Origin: Paraburkholderia unamae
GTDB taxonomy: Bacteria > Pseudomonadota > Gammaproteobacteria > Burkholderiales > Burkholderiaceae
Length of the DNA: 64,000 nt
Reading direction: 5' to 3'
Assembly: GCF_003268775.1 (NCBI RefSeq)
Contig: NZ_QLSU01000010.1
Location: forward strand, 186,001 to 250,000
Positions 17,854-26,704 of the stretch are shown here, piece by piece. A program made the position numbers and the translations under genes. Each line of letters starts with the position of its first letter. The stretch's first letter is position 1. The notes under the pieces are model-generated. The model was not told where the DNA came from, did no database searches, and saw nothing but the letters and a program-made list of their open reading frames with translations.

Positions 17854-19446
17854 ATGGCGAACACGTTGCAACTGCCGCAAGGCATGCAGATCACGGCTGA
17901 CATCCAGCCCGGCTTCGAAACGATCCTCACGCCCGAAGCGCTCGAACTCGTCGCAAAGCTGCACCGCGCATTCGAGCCGCGCCGCCAGGAACTGCTGAAG
18001 GCACGCGTCGAGCGCACCAAGCGCCTCGACGCCGGCGAGCGCCCCGACTTTCTTGCCGACACCCAATCCATCCGCGAAGGCGACTGGAAGATCGCGGCGC
18101 TGCCGAAGGACCTCGAATGCCGCCGCGTGGAGATCACGGGCCCGGTCGAGCGCAAGATGATCATCAACGCGCTGAACTCGGGCGCGGATTCGTACATGAC
18201 CGACTTCGAGGACTCGAACTCGCCGAACTGGGAAAACCAGATCGTCGGCCAGCTCAACCTCAAGGACGCCGTGCGCCGCACGATTTCGCTCGAGCAGAAC
18301 GGCAAGACCTACCAGCTCAACGACAAGACCGCGACGCTGATCGTGCGTCCGCGCGGCTGGCACCTCGACGAGAAGCACGTGACGGTGGACGGTCAGCGCG
18401 TTTCCGGCGGCATCTTCGACTTCGCGCTTTACCTCTTCCACAACGCGAAAGAACTGATTTCGCGCGGCAGCGGCCCGTACTTCTATCTGCCGAAGATGGA
18501 AAGCCACCTCGAAGCACGCCTGTGGAACGACATCTTCGTCGCGGCGCAGGAAGGCGTGGGCATCCCGCGCGGCACGATCCGCGCGACGGTGCTGGTCGAG
18601 ACGATCCTCGCCGCGTTCGAGATGGACGAAATCCTCTATGAACTGCGCGAGCATAGCTCGGGCCTGAACGCCGGCCGCTGGGACTACATCTTCTCGGCCA
18701 TCAAGAAGTTCAAGAACGACAAGGACTTCTGCCTCGCCGACCGCTCGCAGATCACGATGACGGTGCCGTTCATGCGCGCCTATGCGCTCGAACTGCTCAA
18801 GACCTGCCACAAGCGCAACGCCCCGGCGATCGGCGGCATGAGCGCGCTCATTCCGATCAAGAACGACGCGGCCGCCAACGACAAGGCCATGGCCGGCGTG
18901 CGCTCGGACAAGGCGCGCGACGCAACCGACGGCTACGACGGCGGCTGGGTCGCGCACCCGGGCCTCGTGCCCATCGCGATGGAAGAGTTCGTGAAGGTGC
19001 TCGGCGACAAGCCGAACCAGATCGGCAAGCAGCGCCCCGACGTGAACGTCGCGGGCAAGGACCTGCTCGACTTCCGTCCGGAAGCGCCGATCACCGAAAC
19101 GGGCCTGCGCAACAACATCAACGTGGGCATCCACTACCTGGGCTCGTGGCTCGCGGGCAATGGCTGCGTGCCGATCCACAACCTGATGGAAGACGCAGCC
19201 ACCGCCGAAATCTCGCGCTCGCAGGTGTGGCAATGGATCCGCACGCCCAAGGGCAAGCTCGATGACGGCCGCAAGGTCACGGCCGAATACGTGCGCGAGC
19301 TGATTCCGCAGGAGCTGGACAAGGTCAAGGCTTCGGTCGGCGGGGACACGAAGACCTACGAGCGCGCCGCGCAGATCTTCGAGCAGATGTCGACGGCGGA
19401 TAACTTCGTCGAATTCCTGACGCTGCCGCTTTACGAAGAAATCTGA
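17854..19446 (+). CDS. aceB: Malate synthase A
   Basis: 530 residues, the length of AceB (not the longer GlcB isoform). It condenses glyoxylate with acetyl-CoA to give malate. Characteristic segments are 'DSGADSYMTDFEDSNSPNW', 'GGMSALIPIKND', 'ELREHSSGLNAGRWDYIFS' and 'GCVPIHNLMEDAATAEISR', the last containing the catalytic Asp region. A good AAGGAGCAAG ribosome site precedes the ATG. Completes the glyoxylate shunt with aceA upstream. Confidence 0.97.
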   Translation: MANTLQLPQGMQITADIQPGFETILTPEALELVAKLHRAFEPRRQELLKARVERTKRLDAGERPDFLADTQSIREGDWKIAALPKDLECRRVEITGPVERKMIINALNSGADSYMTDFEDSNSPNWENQIVGQLNLKDAVRRTISLEQNGKTYQLNDKTATLIVRPRGWHLDEKHVTVDGQRVSGGIFDFALYLFHNAKELISRGSGPYFYLPKMESHLEARLWNDIFVAAQEGVGIPRGTIRATVLVETILAAFEMDEILYELREHSSGLNAGRWDYIFSAIKKFKNDKDFCLADRSQITMTVPFMRAYALELLKTCHKRNAPAIGGMSALIPIKNDAAANDKAMAGVRSDKARDATDGYDGGWVAHPGLVPIAMEEFVKVLGDKPNQIGKQRPDVNVAGKDLLDFRPEAPITETGLRNNINVGIHYLGSWLAGNGCVPIHNLMEDAATAEISRSQVWQWIRTPKGKLDDGRKVTAEYVRELIPQELDKVKASVGGDTKTYERAAQIFEQMSTADNFVEFLTLPLYEEI

Positions 19447-19475
19447 TCGATCGGCAGAGCTAACGATCAGCCGAT

Positions 19476-19511
19476 GAAAAAGGCCCGGCGGACGCAAGTC
19501 CGCCGGGCCTT
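19476..19511 (-). terminator. Intrinsic terminator between aceB and the GGCT-like gene
   Basis: A 14-bp GC-rich stem (AAGGCCCGGCGGAC / GTCCGCCGGGCCTT) with GCAA loop. The run of T lies on the minus strand, so it is best for the leftward gene, but the stem could also end aceB transcripts. Confidence 0.85.
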
Positions 19512-19544
19512 GGTGCTTTCACGCACGGCGCACTCAGCGCAAAC

Positions 19545-19952
19545 TCAGCGCGCCAGCCGGTACGCGACCCAGTCGCCGCTTTCGATCTCGGGGCGTCCGG
19601 CGATGGCGCCAGGCGCGACCGGATAGTAAAGGCAGGCAATGCGTTCGCCCTGCACTTCGATGTTCACTTCCTTCGAAATGAACAAACCATCGACGCCCGG
19701 ATAGACCTGTTCGATCTCGTCGAGCACGGGCAGCAGCGCATCGTCGATTTCATAGACGTCGCCCACCACCGTCGATTGCACATCGGCGGCCTCGGTCACC
19801 ATTCCCGGATAACTCCCGAAGTCGAACAGGCGGCCCGCAAGCCGCGTGAGACCGAGATGGCGCGGCCGCGCAATGGCGTGGCGATCCGCGGCGAGGTTGA
19901 TGTCGTTGATCTCGCCCGCGCGCAAGGTGCCGTAGACGAACACGTATTTCAT
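19545..19952 (-). CDS. Gamma-glutamylcyclotransferase-like (AIG2/GGCT fold) protein
   Basis: 135 residues from ATG 19952 with AAGGAG upstream. It begins 'MKYVFVYGTLRAGEINDINL', the substrate-binding YGTLR motif of the GGCT/AIG2 fold, followed by 'GRLFDFGSYPGMV' and 'VLDEIEQVYPGVDG', where the glutamate is the expected general acid/base. Family members release 5-oxoproline from gamma-glutamyl peptides; the substrate here is not known. It is divergent from the AraC regulator. Confidence 0.85.
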   Translation of the reverse strand: MKYVFVYGTLRAGEINDINLAADRHAIARPRHLGLTRLAGRLFDFGSYPGMVTEAADVQSTVVGDVYEIDDALLPVLDEIEQVYPGVDGLFISKEVNIEVQGERIACLYYPVAPGAIAGRPEIESGDWVAYRLAR

Positions 19953-20119
19953 GGCGTTTTGCTCCTTCAAGGCGGCTCGCCGGACACGAGCTCGCTGCCG
20001 TTTCGGCGACATTATGCCCCGGCGCGCGCCGTGCGCGGCCCGATCCTCCGCACGCGAGCCGGATCGCCCCGAGGCGTCTACAATGAGTCCGCCCGCTCGT
20101 CCTTCCCCCGCATCAGGCC

Positions 20120-20983
20120 ATGTCTCAGGACCCTCTCGCCAATTCACCCCGCGCCGAGCTGATCGATATTCCGCCCGAGTTCGCGCCCACGCCCACGCAC
20201 CCCATTCGCGTGCGCTCGCGCCCCATGCCGGCCGGCATCTCCATCGCGCTGCACACGCATGCGTGGGCGCAGCTCGCCTATTCGTCGCGCGGCGTGCTGC
20301 GCATGGCGACGCCCGGCACGACATGGATGGTGCCGCCCTCGCGCGCGATCTGGGTGCCGCCGTATGTGACGCACGAGGTCGTGATCGTCGAGGACGCCTT
20401 CCTGCGCACGCTCTACGTCGACGGTTCGGTGATTCCACCCGGACTCGACGCGTGCCGCGTGGTCGAGGTCTCGGGCCTGCTGCGCGAGACAATCGCGGCA
20501 CTCGACGAGCGTGGCATCACGCCGGCGCGCGAGCGCCTGCTCGGCACGCTGGCGCTCGACGAGATCACGCGCTCGGCCCCGCTGCCGCTCGCGGTGCCGA
20601 TGCCCGAGGAAAAGCGCTTGCGCGCGCTGTGCGAGGCGCTGATCGCCGACCCGGCGGGACCGGGCTCGCTCGAATACTGGGCCGCTCACGTGGGTGCGAG
20701 CACCCGCACGATCGCGCGGCTCTTTCGCCAGGAACTGGGTGTGAGCTTCTCGCAGTGGCGCCAGCAAGCGATCCTCGCGCGCGCGATTCCGCTGCTCAAC
20801 CAGGGGCGGCCGATGGCCATCGTGGCACAGGAGCTTGGCTACCAGAGCCAGAGCGCGTTTTCGGCAATGTTTCGCCGCGCCTTCGGCGAGAGCCCGCGTG
20901 CCTTCATCGCCCGCGGCGCAGGCGAACGGGAAGAGGACGAACCCGAAGACTCTGTGGCCGCGACGCGCGACGCTGCGCCATAA
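20120..20983 (+). CDS. AraC family transcriptional regulator
   Basis: 287 residues. The N-terminal half is a cupin-like sensor ('ISIALHTHAWAQLAYSSRG', 'TWMVPPSRAIWVPP'); the C-terminal 100 residues carry two helix-turn-helices ('WAAHVGASTRTIARLFRQE' and 'AIVAQELGYQSQSAFSAMFRRAFGESP'), the AraC signature. The final 20 residues are acidic. Effector and targets are unknown; the divergent GGCT-like gene is a candidate target by position only. Its stop codon is 2 bp from that of the convergent GNAT gene. Confidence 0.93.
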   Translation: MSQDPLANSPRAELIDIPPEFAPTPTHPIRVRSRPMPAGISIALHTHAWAQLAYSSRGVLRMATPGTTWMVPPSRAIWVPPYVTHEVVIVEDAFLRTLYVDGSVIPPGLDACRVVEVSGLLRETIAALDERGITPARERLLGTLALDEITRSAPLPLAVPMPEEKRLRALCEALIADPAGPGSLEYWAAHVGASTRTIARLFRQELGVSFSQWRQQAILARAIPLLNQGRPMAIVAQELGYQSQSAFSAMFRRAFGESPRAFIARGAGEREEDEPEDSVAATRDAAP

Positions 20984-20985
20984 AT

Positions 20986-21450
20986 TCAGACCAGCCGCGT
21001 CATATGGCGGATCGAGCCAAGACGCGCAAGCCGCGGCCCCGCCACGCGGTAACCCATGCGCAGATAAAGACGCGCCGCCGGGTTATCGACGAACACGCGC
21101 AGTTGCAGCTCGCGCAGGCCGCGCTCGCGCGCCCACTGATGCGAGATGTCGAGCAGGAACGTCCCTGCGCCATTGCCGCGATACCCTTGCGCGATCTGCA
21201 CGTCGCGAATGTGCAGCGAGTCGCCCTCCTGCGTCACGCGCAGCACGCCGATCGCATCGCCATCGAGTTCGAGAATGAAGTTTTCGGACTCGCGATAGCT
21301 CGCCAGAAAGAGATCGCCGCGCCAGACGAGGTGATGCCGCAGGTAGTAGCCGCCCATGTTGTTGCGCGTGAGCGCCTCGGCGAATTCGAAATCGTCCATG
21401 GTGGCGTGGCGCAACTGGAAACGCGACGGAATGTCGTTCGGTGCGAACAT
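20986..21450 (-). CDS. GNAT family N-acetyltransferase
   Basis: 154 residues from ATG 21450 ('MFAPNDIPSRFQLRHATMDD'). GNAT motif A is 'IRDVQIAQGYRGNGAGTFLLD' with the RGNGAG acetyl-CoA loop, and 'VDNPAARLYLRMGYRV' is motif B. The start is uncertain, since no clear ribosome site precedes it and the frame stays open to 21627, but the extension runs into the tRNA terminator. Substrate unknown. Confidence 0.8.
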   Translation of the reverse strand: MFAPNDIPSRFQLRHATMDDFEFAEALTRNNMGGYYLRHHLVWRGDLFLASYRESENFILELDGDAIGVLRVTQEGDSLHIRDVQIAQGYRGNGAGTFLLDISHQWARERGLRELQLRVFVDNPAARLYLRMGYRVAGPRLARLGSIRHMTRLV

Positions 21451-21603
21451 GTCGGCAAGCAGGGAAACGTAGGTTTCGACAACGCTACGATAACGCGCAG
21501 CGCCCGGCAATCGCAGATTGTCCGTACGACGGGCAGAAATAGCGTGTAGGGAAAGGATCAGGAAAACATCAGGAACGCAGCGGGGAAAAGTCTGCGGAAA
21601 AAG

Positions 21604-21638
21604 AAAAAGCCCGTTGGACGTATCCAACGGGCTTTATT
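21604..21638 (-). terminator. Intrinsic terminator of the tRNA operon
   Basis: Minus-strand stem AAGCCCGTTGGA/TCCAACGGGCTT with a four-base loop followed by T5-C-T5-like run, directly after the last tRNA-Asp. Confidence 0.92.
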
Positions 21639-21639
21639 C

Positions 21640-21716
21640 TGGCGGAGCGGACGGGACTCGAACCCGCGACCCCCGGCGTGACAGGCCGGTATTCTAACCA
21701 ACTGAACTACCGCTCC
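21640..21716 (-). tRNA. tRNA-Asp (GTC), copy 1
   Basis: 77-nt cloverleaf including encoded CCA, acceptor GGAGCGG/CCGCTCC, anticodon GTC in CCTGTCACG, and T-loop GGTTCGAGTCC. Last gene of the leftward array. Confidence 0.97.
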
Positions 21717-21798
21717 AGCTTGCTGCTCAACCTACGGGCGTCGGTCGATTCCCGTTGGCGGCGTCGCCGCATGACTTTCTTGGCGCCGCATTTTTATT

Positions 21799-21874
21799 TG
21801 GCGTCCCCTAGGGGATTCGAACCCCTGTACTCACCGTGAAAGGGTGATGTCCTAGGCCTCTAGACGAAGGGGAC
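21799..21874 (-). tRNA. tRNA-Glu (TTC), copy 1
   Basis: 76-nt cloverleaf with encoded CCA, acceptor GTCCCCT/AGGGGAC, anticodon TTC in CCTTTCACG. Confidence 0.97.
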
Positions 21875-21932
21875 AACACAGGCTTTCGCCTTGAACTGCA
21901 ATCCGTCCGATACGACTGAACGACTTTGAATC

Positions 21933-22009
21933 TGGCGGAGCGGACGGGACTCGAACCCGCGACCCCCGGCGTGACAGGCCGGTATTCTAACCAACTGAAC
22001 TACCGCTCC
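21933..22009 (-). tRNA. tRNA-Asp (GTC), copy 2
   Basis: Identical in sequence to the copy at 21640-21716, with encoded CCA. Confidence 0.97.
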
Positions 22010-22088
22010 AGCTTGCTGCTCAACCTGCGGGCGTCGGTTGATTCCCGCTGGCGGCGTCGCCACACTGCTTTGGCGCCGCATTTTAATT

Positions 22089-22164
22089 TGGCGTCCCCTA
22101 GGGGATTCGAACCCCTGTACTCACCGTGAAAGGGTGATGTCCTAGGCCTCTAGACGAAGGGGAC
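22089..22164 (-). tRNA. tRNA-Glu (TTC), copy 2
   Basis: Same 76-nt sequence as the other two tRNA-Glu genes, with encoded CCA. Confidence 0.97.
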
Positions 22165-22198
22165 AACACGGGCTTTCGCCTGTAATCGTCACTTTAAC

Positions 22199-22230
22199 TA
22201 AAAAGCCCGCTCACAGTTTCTGAACGGGCT
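22199..22230 (-). terminator. Terminator-like hairpin inside the tRNA array
   Basis: On the minus strand AGCCCG...CGGGCT is followed by TTTTTAG. It lies just after tRNA-Asp copy 3, that is, before four further tRNAs, and resembles the final terminator at 21604-21638. Confidence 0.65.
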
Positions 22231-22235
22231 CGTTC

Positions 22236-22312
22236 TGGCGGAGCGGACGGGACTCGAACCCGCGACCCCCGGCGTGACAGGCCGGTATTCTAACCAACTG
22301 AACTACCGCTCC
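22236..22312 (-). tRNA. tRNA-Asp (GTC), copy 3
   Basis: 77 nt with encoded CCA, identical to the other tRNA-Asp genes; followed by a terminator-like hairpin. Confidence 0.97.
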
Positions 22313-22387
22313 AACTCGACACAATCAGATGGATGTCGGCTGACTTCCACCCGATGCTTCGCCAATCTCATTGACGCCGCTCATGTC

Positions 22388-22463
22388 TGGCGTCCCCTAG
22401 GGGATTCGAACCCCTGTACTCACCGTGAAAGGGTGATGTCCTAGGCCTCTAGACGAAGGGGAC
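22388..22463 (-). tRNA. tRNA-Glu (TTC), copy 3
   Basis: 76 nt with encoded CCA; the spacer to Asp copy 3 differs from those of the other two units. Confidence 0.97.
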
Positions 22464-22528
22464 ATGATCTTTTCAGATAATGCCGCTACCACACTTTACT
22501 GCCTGATCCTGCCAACTGCTTGTTCTGT

Positions 22529-22604
<76 letters not shown>

Positions 22605-22622
22605 TTGCAGAACAGAAGCGAG

Positions 22623-22651
22623 ATTATAAACATCAATTTCGCTTTCGTCAA
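22623..22651 (-). promoter_or_regulatory. Strong sigma-70 type promoter of the tRNA operon
   Basis: On the minus strand TTGACG (22651-22646), a 17-bp spacer, and a perfect TATAAT (22628-22623). Transcription would start about 10 bases before tRNA-Ala. Confidence 0.88.
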
Positions 22652-22827
22652 GAGCTTTTGAATCGTTTTTTGTAGCGCTTCGAGGTTTTCTTGAAACTTC
22701 GTTGCCCGATTCTGCCGCTCTTTGCGTGAGATTTGCTGCTTCTCGCGCTCCGTATTCAACGGAGCCCGAATACTACAAGAACTCCCGCCCGGGCGCTAGG
22801 GCCCGAGCGAAAAATTCTTCAAATAAT

Positions 22828-24249
22828 TTAGTTGGCGCCCGAAATGCCCTTCTCCAGGCGGCTCACCACGGCATCGCGGCCGAACAGCACGAGCACCGCA
22901 TCCACCGACGGCGTATGCGTCGTCCCCGCCACCAGCAGACGGGCCGGCATCGCAAGCTGCGGCATCTTGAGCTTGTGCGTGGCAAGCGTGCCCTTGAGCG
23001 CGGCGGAGACGCCCTCCTTCGTCCACTCGGCGGCCTTGAGCGCCGCGGCGAGATCGGCAAGCGCCGGACGCACCGCGTCGGTCAGATGCTGCGCAAGCGC
23101 GTCCGCTTCCGGCTGCGGCTCGCGATAGAACATCATCGCGCTCTCGGCGATCTCCTTGATCGTGTTCGCACGATCCTTGAAGAGCGCCACCACGCCTTCG
23201 AGCGACGGGCCGTTCGCGAGCGCCGCCTCGTCCACGCCGAGCGCCGCGAAGAACGGCTTCGAGAGTTCGGCCAGGCGCGCGTGGTCCACTTCCTTCAGGT
23301 AGTGGTTGTTGAGCCAGTTGAGCTTGTTGTGGTCGTACTGCGCCGGCGACTTGCCGAGATGGTCGAGATCGAACCACTCGACGAACTGCTCGCGCGTAAA
23401 CACTTCGGCGTCGCCGTGCGACCAGCCCAGACGCGCGAGATAGTTGAGCACGGCCTCCGGCAGATAGCCGGCATCGCGATAGCCCATCACGCTCATCGCG
23501 CCATGACGCTTGCTCATCTTCTCGCCCTGCTCGTTGAGCACGGTGGGCAGGTGCGCGTAGACCGGCGGCTCGGCGCCGAGCGCGCGCAGGATGTTGATCT
23601 GGCGCGGCGTGTTGTTCACGTGATCGTCGCCGCGAATCACGTGCGTGATCTTCATGTCGAGGTCGTCCACGACCACGCAGAAGTTGTAGGTCGGCGTGCC
23701 GTCCGGGCGTGCGATCACGAGGTCGTCGAGTTCTTCGTTCGAGATCTCGACGCGACCCTTCACGGCGTCCTCCCATGCCACCACGCCCGTAAGCGGATTA
23801 CGGAAGCGCAGCACGGGCTGCACGCCTTCGGGCGGCGTGGGCAGCACCTTGCCCGGCTCCGGACGCCACGTGCCGTCGTAGCGCGGCTTCTCGCCGGCGG
23901 CGCGCTGGCGCTCGCGCAGCGCGTCGAGCTCTTCGGTCGACATGTAGCACGGGTACACGAGGCCGTTCTGCTGCATCTCCTTGAGCACTTCGCGATACCG
24001 GTCCATGCGCTGCATCTGGTAGAACGGGCCTTCGTCGAAATTCAGGCCGAGCCACGCCATGCCTTCGAGAATCGCATCGACCGACTCCGAGGTCGAACGC
24101 TCGAGGTCGGTGTCCTCGATCCGCAGCACGAAGACGCCCTCGTTGTGGCGCGCGAACGCCCAAGGGTAAAGCGCGGAGCGGATGTTGCCGAGGTGGATGA
24201 AGCCGGTCGGGCTCGGCGCGAAACGGGTACGGACGGGAGTCGTGGTCAT
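22828..24249 (-). CDS. gltX: Glutamyl-tRNA synthetase
   Basis: Class I synthetase of 473 residues charging tRNA-Glu (and possibly tRNA-Gln if non-discriminating). HIGH motif in '[20 protein letters not shown]' at the N-terminus, '[15 protein letters not shown]', KMSKS variant '[12 protein letters not shown]', and the C-terminal anticodon-binding helical domain are all present at normal spacing. It is transcribed leftward toward the tRNA array that contains three tRNA-Glu genes; the tRNAs have their own promoter, so the link is physical rather than operonic. Confidence 0.97.
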   Translation of the reverse strand: MTTTPVRTRFAPSPTGFIHLGNIRSALYPWAFARHNEGVFVLRIEDTDLERSTSESVDAILEGMAWLGLNFDEGPFYQMQRMDRYREVLKEMQQNGLVYPCYMSTEELDALRERQRAAGEKPRYDGTWRPEPGKVLPTPPEGVQPVLRFRNPLTGVVAWEDAVKGRVEISNEELDDLVIARPDGTPTYNFCVVVDDLDMKITHVIRGDDHVNNTPRQINILRALGAEPPVYAHLPTVLNEQGEKMSKRHGAMSVMGYRDAGYLPEAVLNYLARLGWSHGDAEVFTREQFVEWFDLDHLGKSPAQYDHNKLNWLNNHYLKEVDHARLAELSKPFFAALGVDEAALANGPSLEGVVALFKDRANTIKEIAESAMMFYREPQPEADALAQHLTDAVRPALADLAAALKAAEWTKEGVSAALKGTLATHKLKMPQLAMPARLLVAGTTHTPSVDAVLVLFGRDAVVSRLEKGISGAN

Positions 24250-24775
24250 GGGCGATTACTCGAAGACGATGCCGGCCGGCGGCGCGCGACGCTGGCGATG
24301 AAGGCAGCAACGGCGGCGGCGGACAGCCAGGGTTCGCGGCGCATTCGGCTCGCGCCTGAAGCGCGCGGGCGCCGGGGCGCGCAGCCGGGCGCGCGCGAAC
24401 GGAAATCCGGGAAAATTAGAGACCGGATTATACCCGCCGCACGCGGCTTCGGCCCGAGGGAAAGTCCGGCGCGGGCGGCCGCTACCAGCACATGGCGTCC
24501 TGGCGTCTGTCCCATACCTTCGTCCATGCGTTCGCAGGAAGCGATGCGCACCGTCATGCGCCGACACATCGCGTTACATGCACGCTCGCAAAACCCGCCG
24601 CCCTTTGCCTTATGATGTCGGCGCGCCGCCACTTGCCAACAAGATGCGGCGCCGCGCGCGCAAACACAGTCACTCGGCCGCACGCGCGAGAGAGACCGGG
24701 GCACCGCGCCGCTCGTCGACCTGGTTCGACCTGGTGTCGACCACTCGGCAGGCTCGGGCCACATGGAGAACCTTC
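24250..24775. other. Intergenic region between gltX and the patatin lipoprotein gene
   Basis: About 525 bases without a supported gene. A minus-strand TATAAT at 24432-24427 could serve gltX but lacks a good -35. Open frames here are arginine-rich and look like chance products of high GC. The promoter of the patatin gene must also lie here but is not evident. Confidence 0.4.
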
Positions 24776-25720
24776 TTGAAGCAGTCATCGCCCTCTCTGG
24801 GCCGCCGCCACTTTTCGCTCGCGGCCGCCTCCACCGTCCTTGCGGCCTGCACGACCGCGGGCACGCAGACGGCCAACGTCACGCCGCCCGTCACCACCGC
24901 GCCGCCACCGCCCGTCGCCAAGCCGCAGCGGCCGCTGCGCGTGGGACTCGCGCTCGGCGGCGGCGCGGCGCGCGGCTTTGCGCACATCGGCGTGATCAAG
25001 GCGCTGGAAGCGCGCAACGTGCAGGTGGACTTTGTCGTCGGCACGAGCGCGGGCTCGGTCGTGGCGGCGCTGTACGCCTCGGGCATGAACGGTTTCGCGC
25101 TCAACAAGCTCGCGCTGACGATGGACGAAGCCTCGATCAGCGACTGGGCCATGCCGTTTCGCACGCGCGGCCTGCTGCAAGGCGTCGCGCTGCAAAACTA
25201 CCTGAACACGACGCTGCGAGATCGCCCCATCGAGAAGATGGCGAGGCCGCTCGGCGTGGTCGCCACCGACCTGCGCACAGGCCAGCCCATCCTGTTCCAG
25301 CGCGGCAACACGGGCATCGCCGTGCGCGCGTCGTGCAGCATTCCGTCGATTTTCGAGCCGGTGAAGATCGCGGGCCACGAGTATGTGGACGGCGGCCTTG
25401 TGAGCCCCGTGCCGGCCGCGTTCGCGCGCAAGATGGGCGCCGACTTCGTGATCGCCGTGGACATCTCGGCGCGCCCGGAAACCGCCTCGACGCTGAGCCA
25501 GTTCGACGTGCTGATGCAGACCTTCACGATCATGGGCCAGACGATCAAGACCTATGAGCTCGACAAGTATGCCGACGTCGTGATCCGCCCGAACCTCAAC
25601 GCCATGTCGAGCAGCGACTTCACGCAGCGCAACGCGGCGATCCTGGCGGGCGAGGAAGCGGCGGCGCGCATCATGCCGGAACTCGACCGCAAGCTGGCTG
25701 CCGCGCGCGTCGCGGCGTAG
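24776..25720 (+). CDS. Patatin-like phospholipase lipoprotein
   Basis: 314 residues from a TTG start at 24776, supported by GGAG at 24765-24768 and by the signal sequence it creates: 'MKQSSPSLGRRHFSLAAAST' then lipobox LAAC with Cys25. The patatin domain follows: oxyanion loop 'LGGGAARGFAH' (60-70), nucleophile Ser91 in 'GTSAGS', and Asp205 in 'YVDGG', the Ser-Asp dyad. It is thus a probable membrane-anchored phospholipase/esterase of the RssA-like type. An arginine-rich longer frame begins at 24578 but would bury the signal peptide. Ends before a bidirectional terminator. Confidence 0.9.
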   Translation: MKQSSPSLGRRHFSLAAASTVLAACTTAGTQTANVTPPVTTAPPPPVAKPQRPLRVGLALGGGAARGFAHIGVIKALEARNVQVDFVVGTSAGSVVAALYASGMNGFALNKLALTMDEASISDWAMPFRTRGLLQGVALQNYLNTTLRDRPIEKMARPLGVVATDLRTGQPILFQRGNTGIAVRASCSIPSIFEPVKIAGHEYVDGGLVSPVPAAFARKMGADFVIAVDISARPETASTLSQFDVLMQTFTIMGQTIKTYELDKYADVVIRPNLNAMSSSDFTQRNAAILAGEEAAARIMPELDRKLAAARVAA

Positions 25721-25742
25721 TCGCACGCGACGACCCAAGCGC

Positions 25743-25775
25743 AAAAAGCCTGCTTCTTTCGAAGCAGGCTTTTTT
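25743..25775. terminator. Bidirectional intrinsic terminator
   Basis: Stem GCCTGCTTC/GAAGCAGGC with TTTC loop flanked by A5 and T6, between the patatin and NlpC/P60 genes. Confidence 0.92.
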
Positions 25776-25830
25776 ATTCATTGGTACGGGCTAGCTGCGA
25801 GGGTTCGCTGCAAGCGCGACAAGCACGCGA

Positions 25831-26544
25831 TCAGTTGCCGCCGTTGCTGTCGAACTGGGCGCTCACACGCTGCTTGAGGCTTTGCTGCTGGTCCGGCGTG
25901 AACGAGGTCTCGACACGGCGAGCCCCCGTGAAACGCTTTTCCCAATAGCCGTCGTCAAGGTCGTCGACACGGATCGTGCTGCCCGTGGACGGCGAGTGCA
26001 CGAACTTGTTGTCGCCGATATAGATGCCGACGTGCGAGAACGTGCGGCGCATCGTGTTGAAGAACACGAGGTCGCCCGGCTTCAGGTTGCTCATGCTCAC
26101 CTTCTCGCCCACGCGGCTCATTTCCTCGGCGCGGCGCGGCAGCGACATGCCGAGCGTGTCCTGGAACACGTAGCGCACGAAGCCGCTGCAATCGAGGCCG
26201 GAGTCCGGCGTGTTGCCGCCCCAGCGGTAACGCACGCCAATCATGTTGAGTGCACCGACAACGACGTCACCGGCCTTTCCGGCCATGCCGGAAAGAAACG
26301 CCTTCGCGCCGCCTTCGGACGGAGCCGGAGCTGCTGCCGGCGCCGCCTGATTGGCGTTCTGAAGTGCGTTCTGGATCGCGGGAAGGGACTGCGAATTCGC
26401 CGTGTTGCTCGGCGAAAATGAGGCATTCTGGCTAAAGCTGCTGACTTCGTCGGCGAACGCGCCGGGAGCTGCTGCCATTAGGACGCCGATGAACATCCCG
26501 GCGACGACGCGCGTACAAGCCTGGGTCAGGTATCCGTGCTGCAT
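25831..26544 (-). CDS. C40 family (NlpC/P60) cell-wall peptidase
   Basis: 237 residues: a signal peptide (about 1-31, ending 'AAPGAFADEV'), a Ser/Asn/Ala-rich linker, and a C-terminal NlpC/P60 domain with catalytic Cys119 in 'GLDCSGFVRYVF' and His171 in 'FSHVGIYIGDNKFVHS'. Such enzymes cut the gamma-D-Glu-diaminopimelate bond in murein peptides and are exported. The final 20 residues are Gln/Ser-rich. It is upstream of nothing on its strand and lies between the patatin gene and yejF. Confidence 0.93.
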   Translation of the reverse strand: MQHGYLTQACTRVVAGMFIGVLMAAAPGAFADEVSSFSQNASFSPSNTANSQSLPAIQNALQNANQAAPAAAPAPSEGGAKAFLSGMAGKAGDVVVGALNMIGVRYRWGGNTPDSGLDCSGFVRYVFQDTLGMSLPRRAEEMSRVGEKVSMSNLKPGDLVFFNTMRRTFSHVGIYIGDNKFVHSPSTGSTIRVDDLDDGYWEKRFTGARRVETSFTPDQQQSLKQRVSAQFDSNGGN

Positions 26545-26704
26545 GGGTCGGTAGAAATTGCCCGTAAATCAGGGAGTTAGTAGAAAAGTTTGGACGATAC
26601 TAGCCAGTAAGTATTTGTGTGTCAAAACAAATAGAAAAATTCAATCGCGATGCGCACTTCATTGGTGAATTTCACCGAAATCCACACTAAAGTTCCGCCA
26701 AAGC

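Larger units (their letters stand above)
21640..22164 (-). repeat. Tandem duplication of a tRNA-Glu/tRNA-Asp unit
   Basis: The segments starting at 21640 and 21933 (293 bp apart) each contain Asp, a roughly 80-nt spacer and Glu. The spacers (21717-21798 and 22010-22088) are nearly identical, not just the tRNAs. The third unit (22236-22463) has a diverged spacer. Confidence 0.9.

Noticed and set aside
21451-21627. Longer form of the GNAT protein starting at 21627
   Set aside because: The extension overlaps the intrinsic terminator of the tRNA operon and lacks GNAT-like sequence.
21640-22463. Regular repeats that might be a CRISPR array
   Set aside because: The repeats are full tRNA genes with anticodons and CCA ends; spacers are related and no cas gene is nearby.
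24578-24775. Longer N-terminus of the patatin protein
   Set aside because: The extra residues are arginine-rich and would bury the lipoprotein signal; the TTG at 24776 has a well-spaced GGAG.
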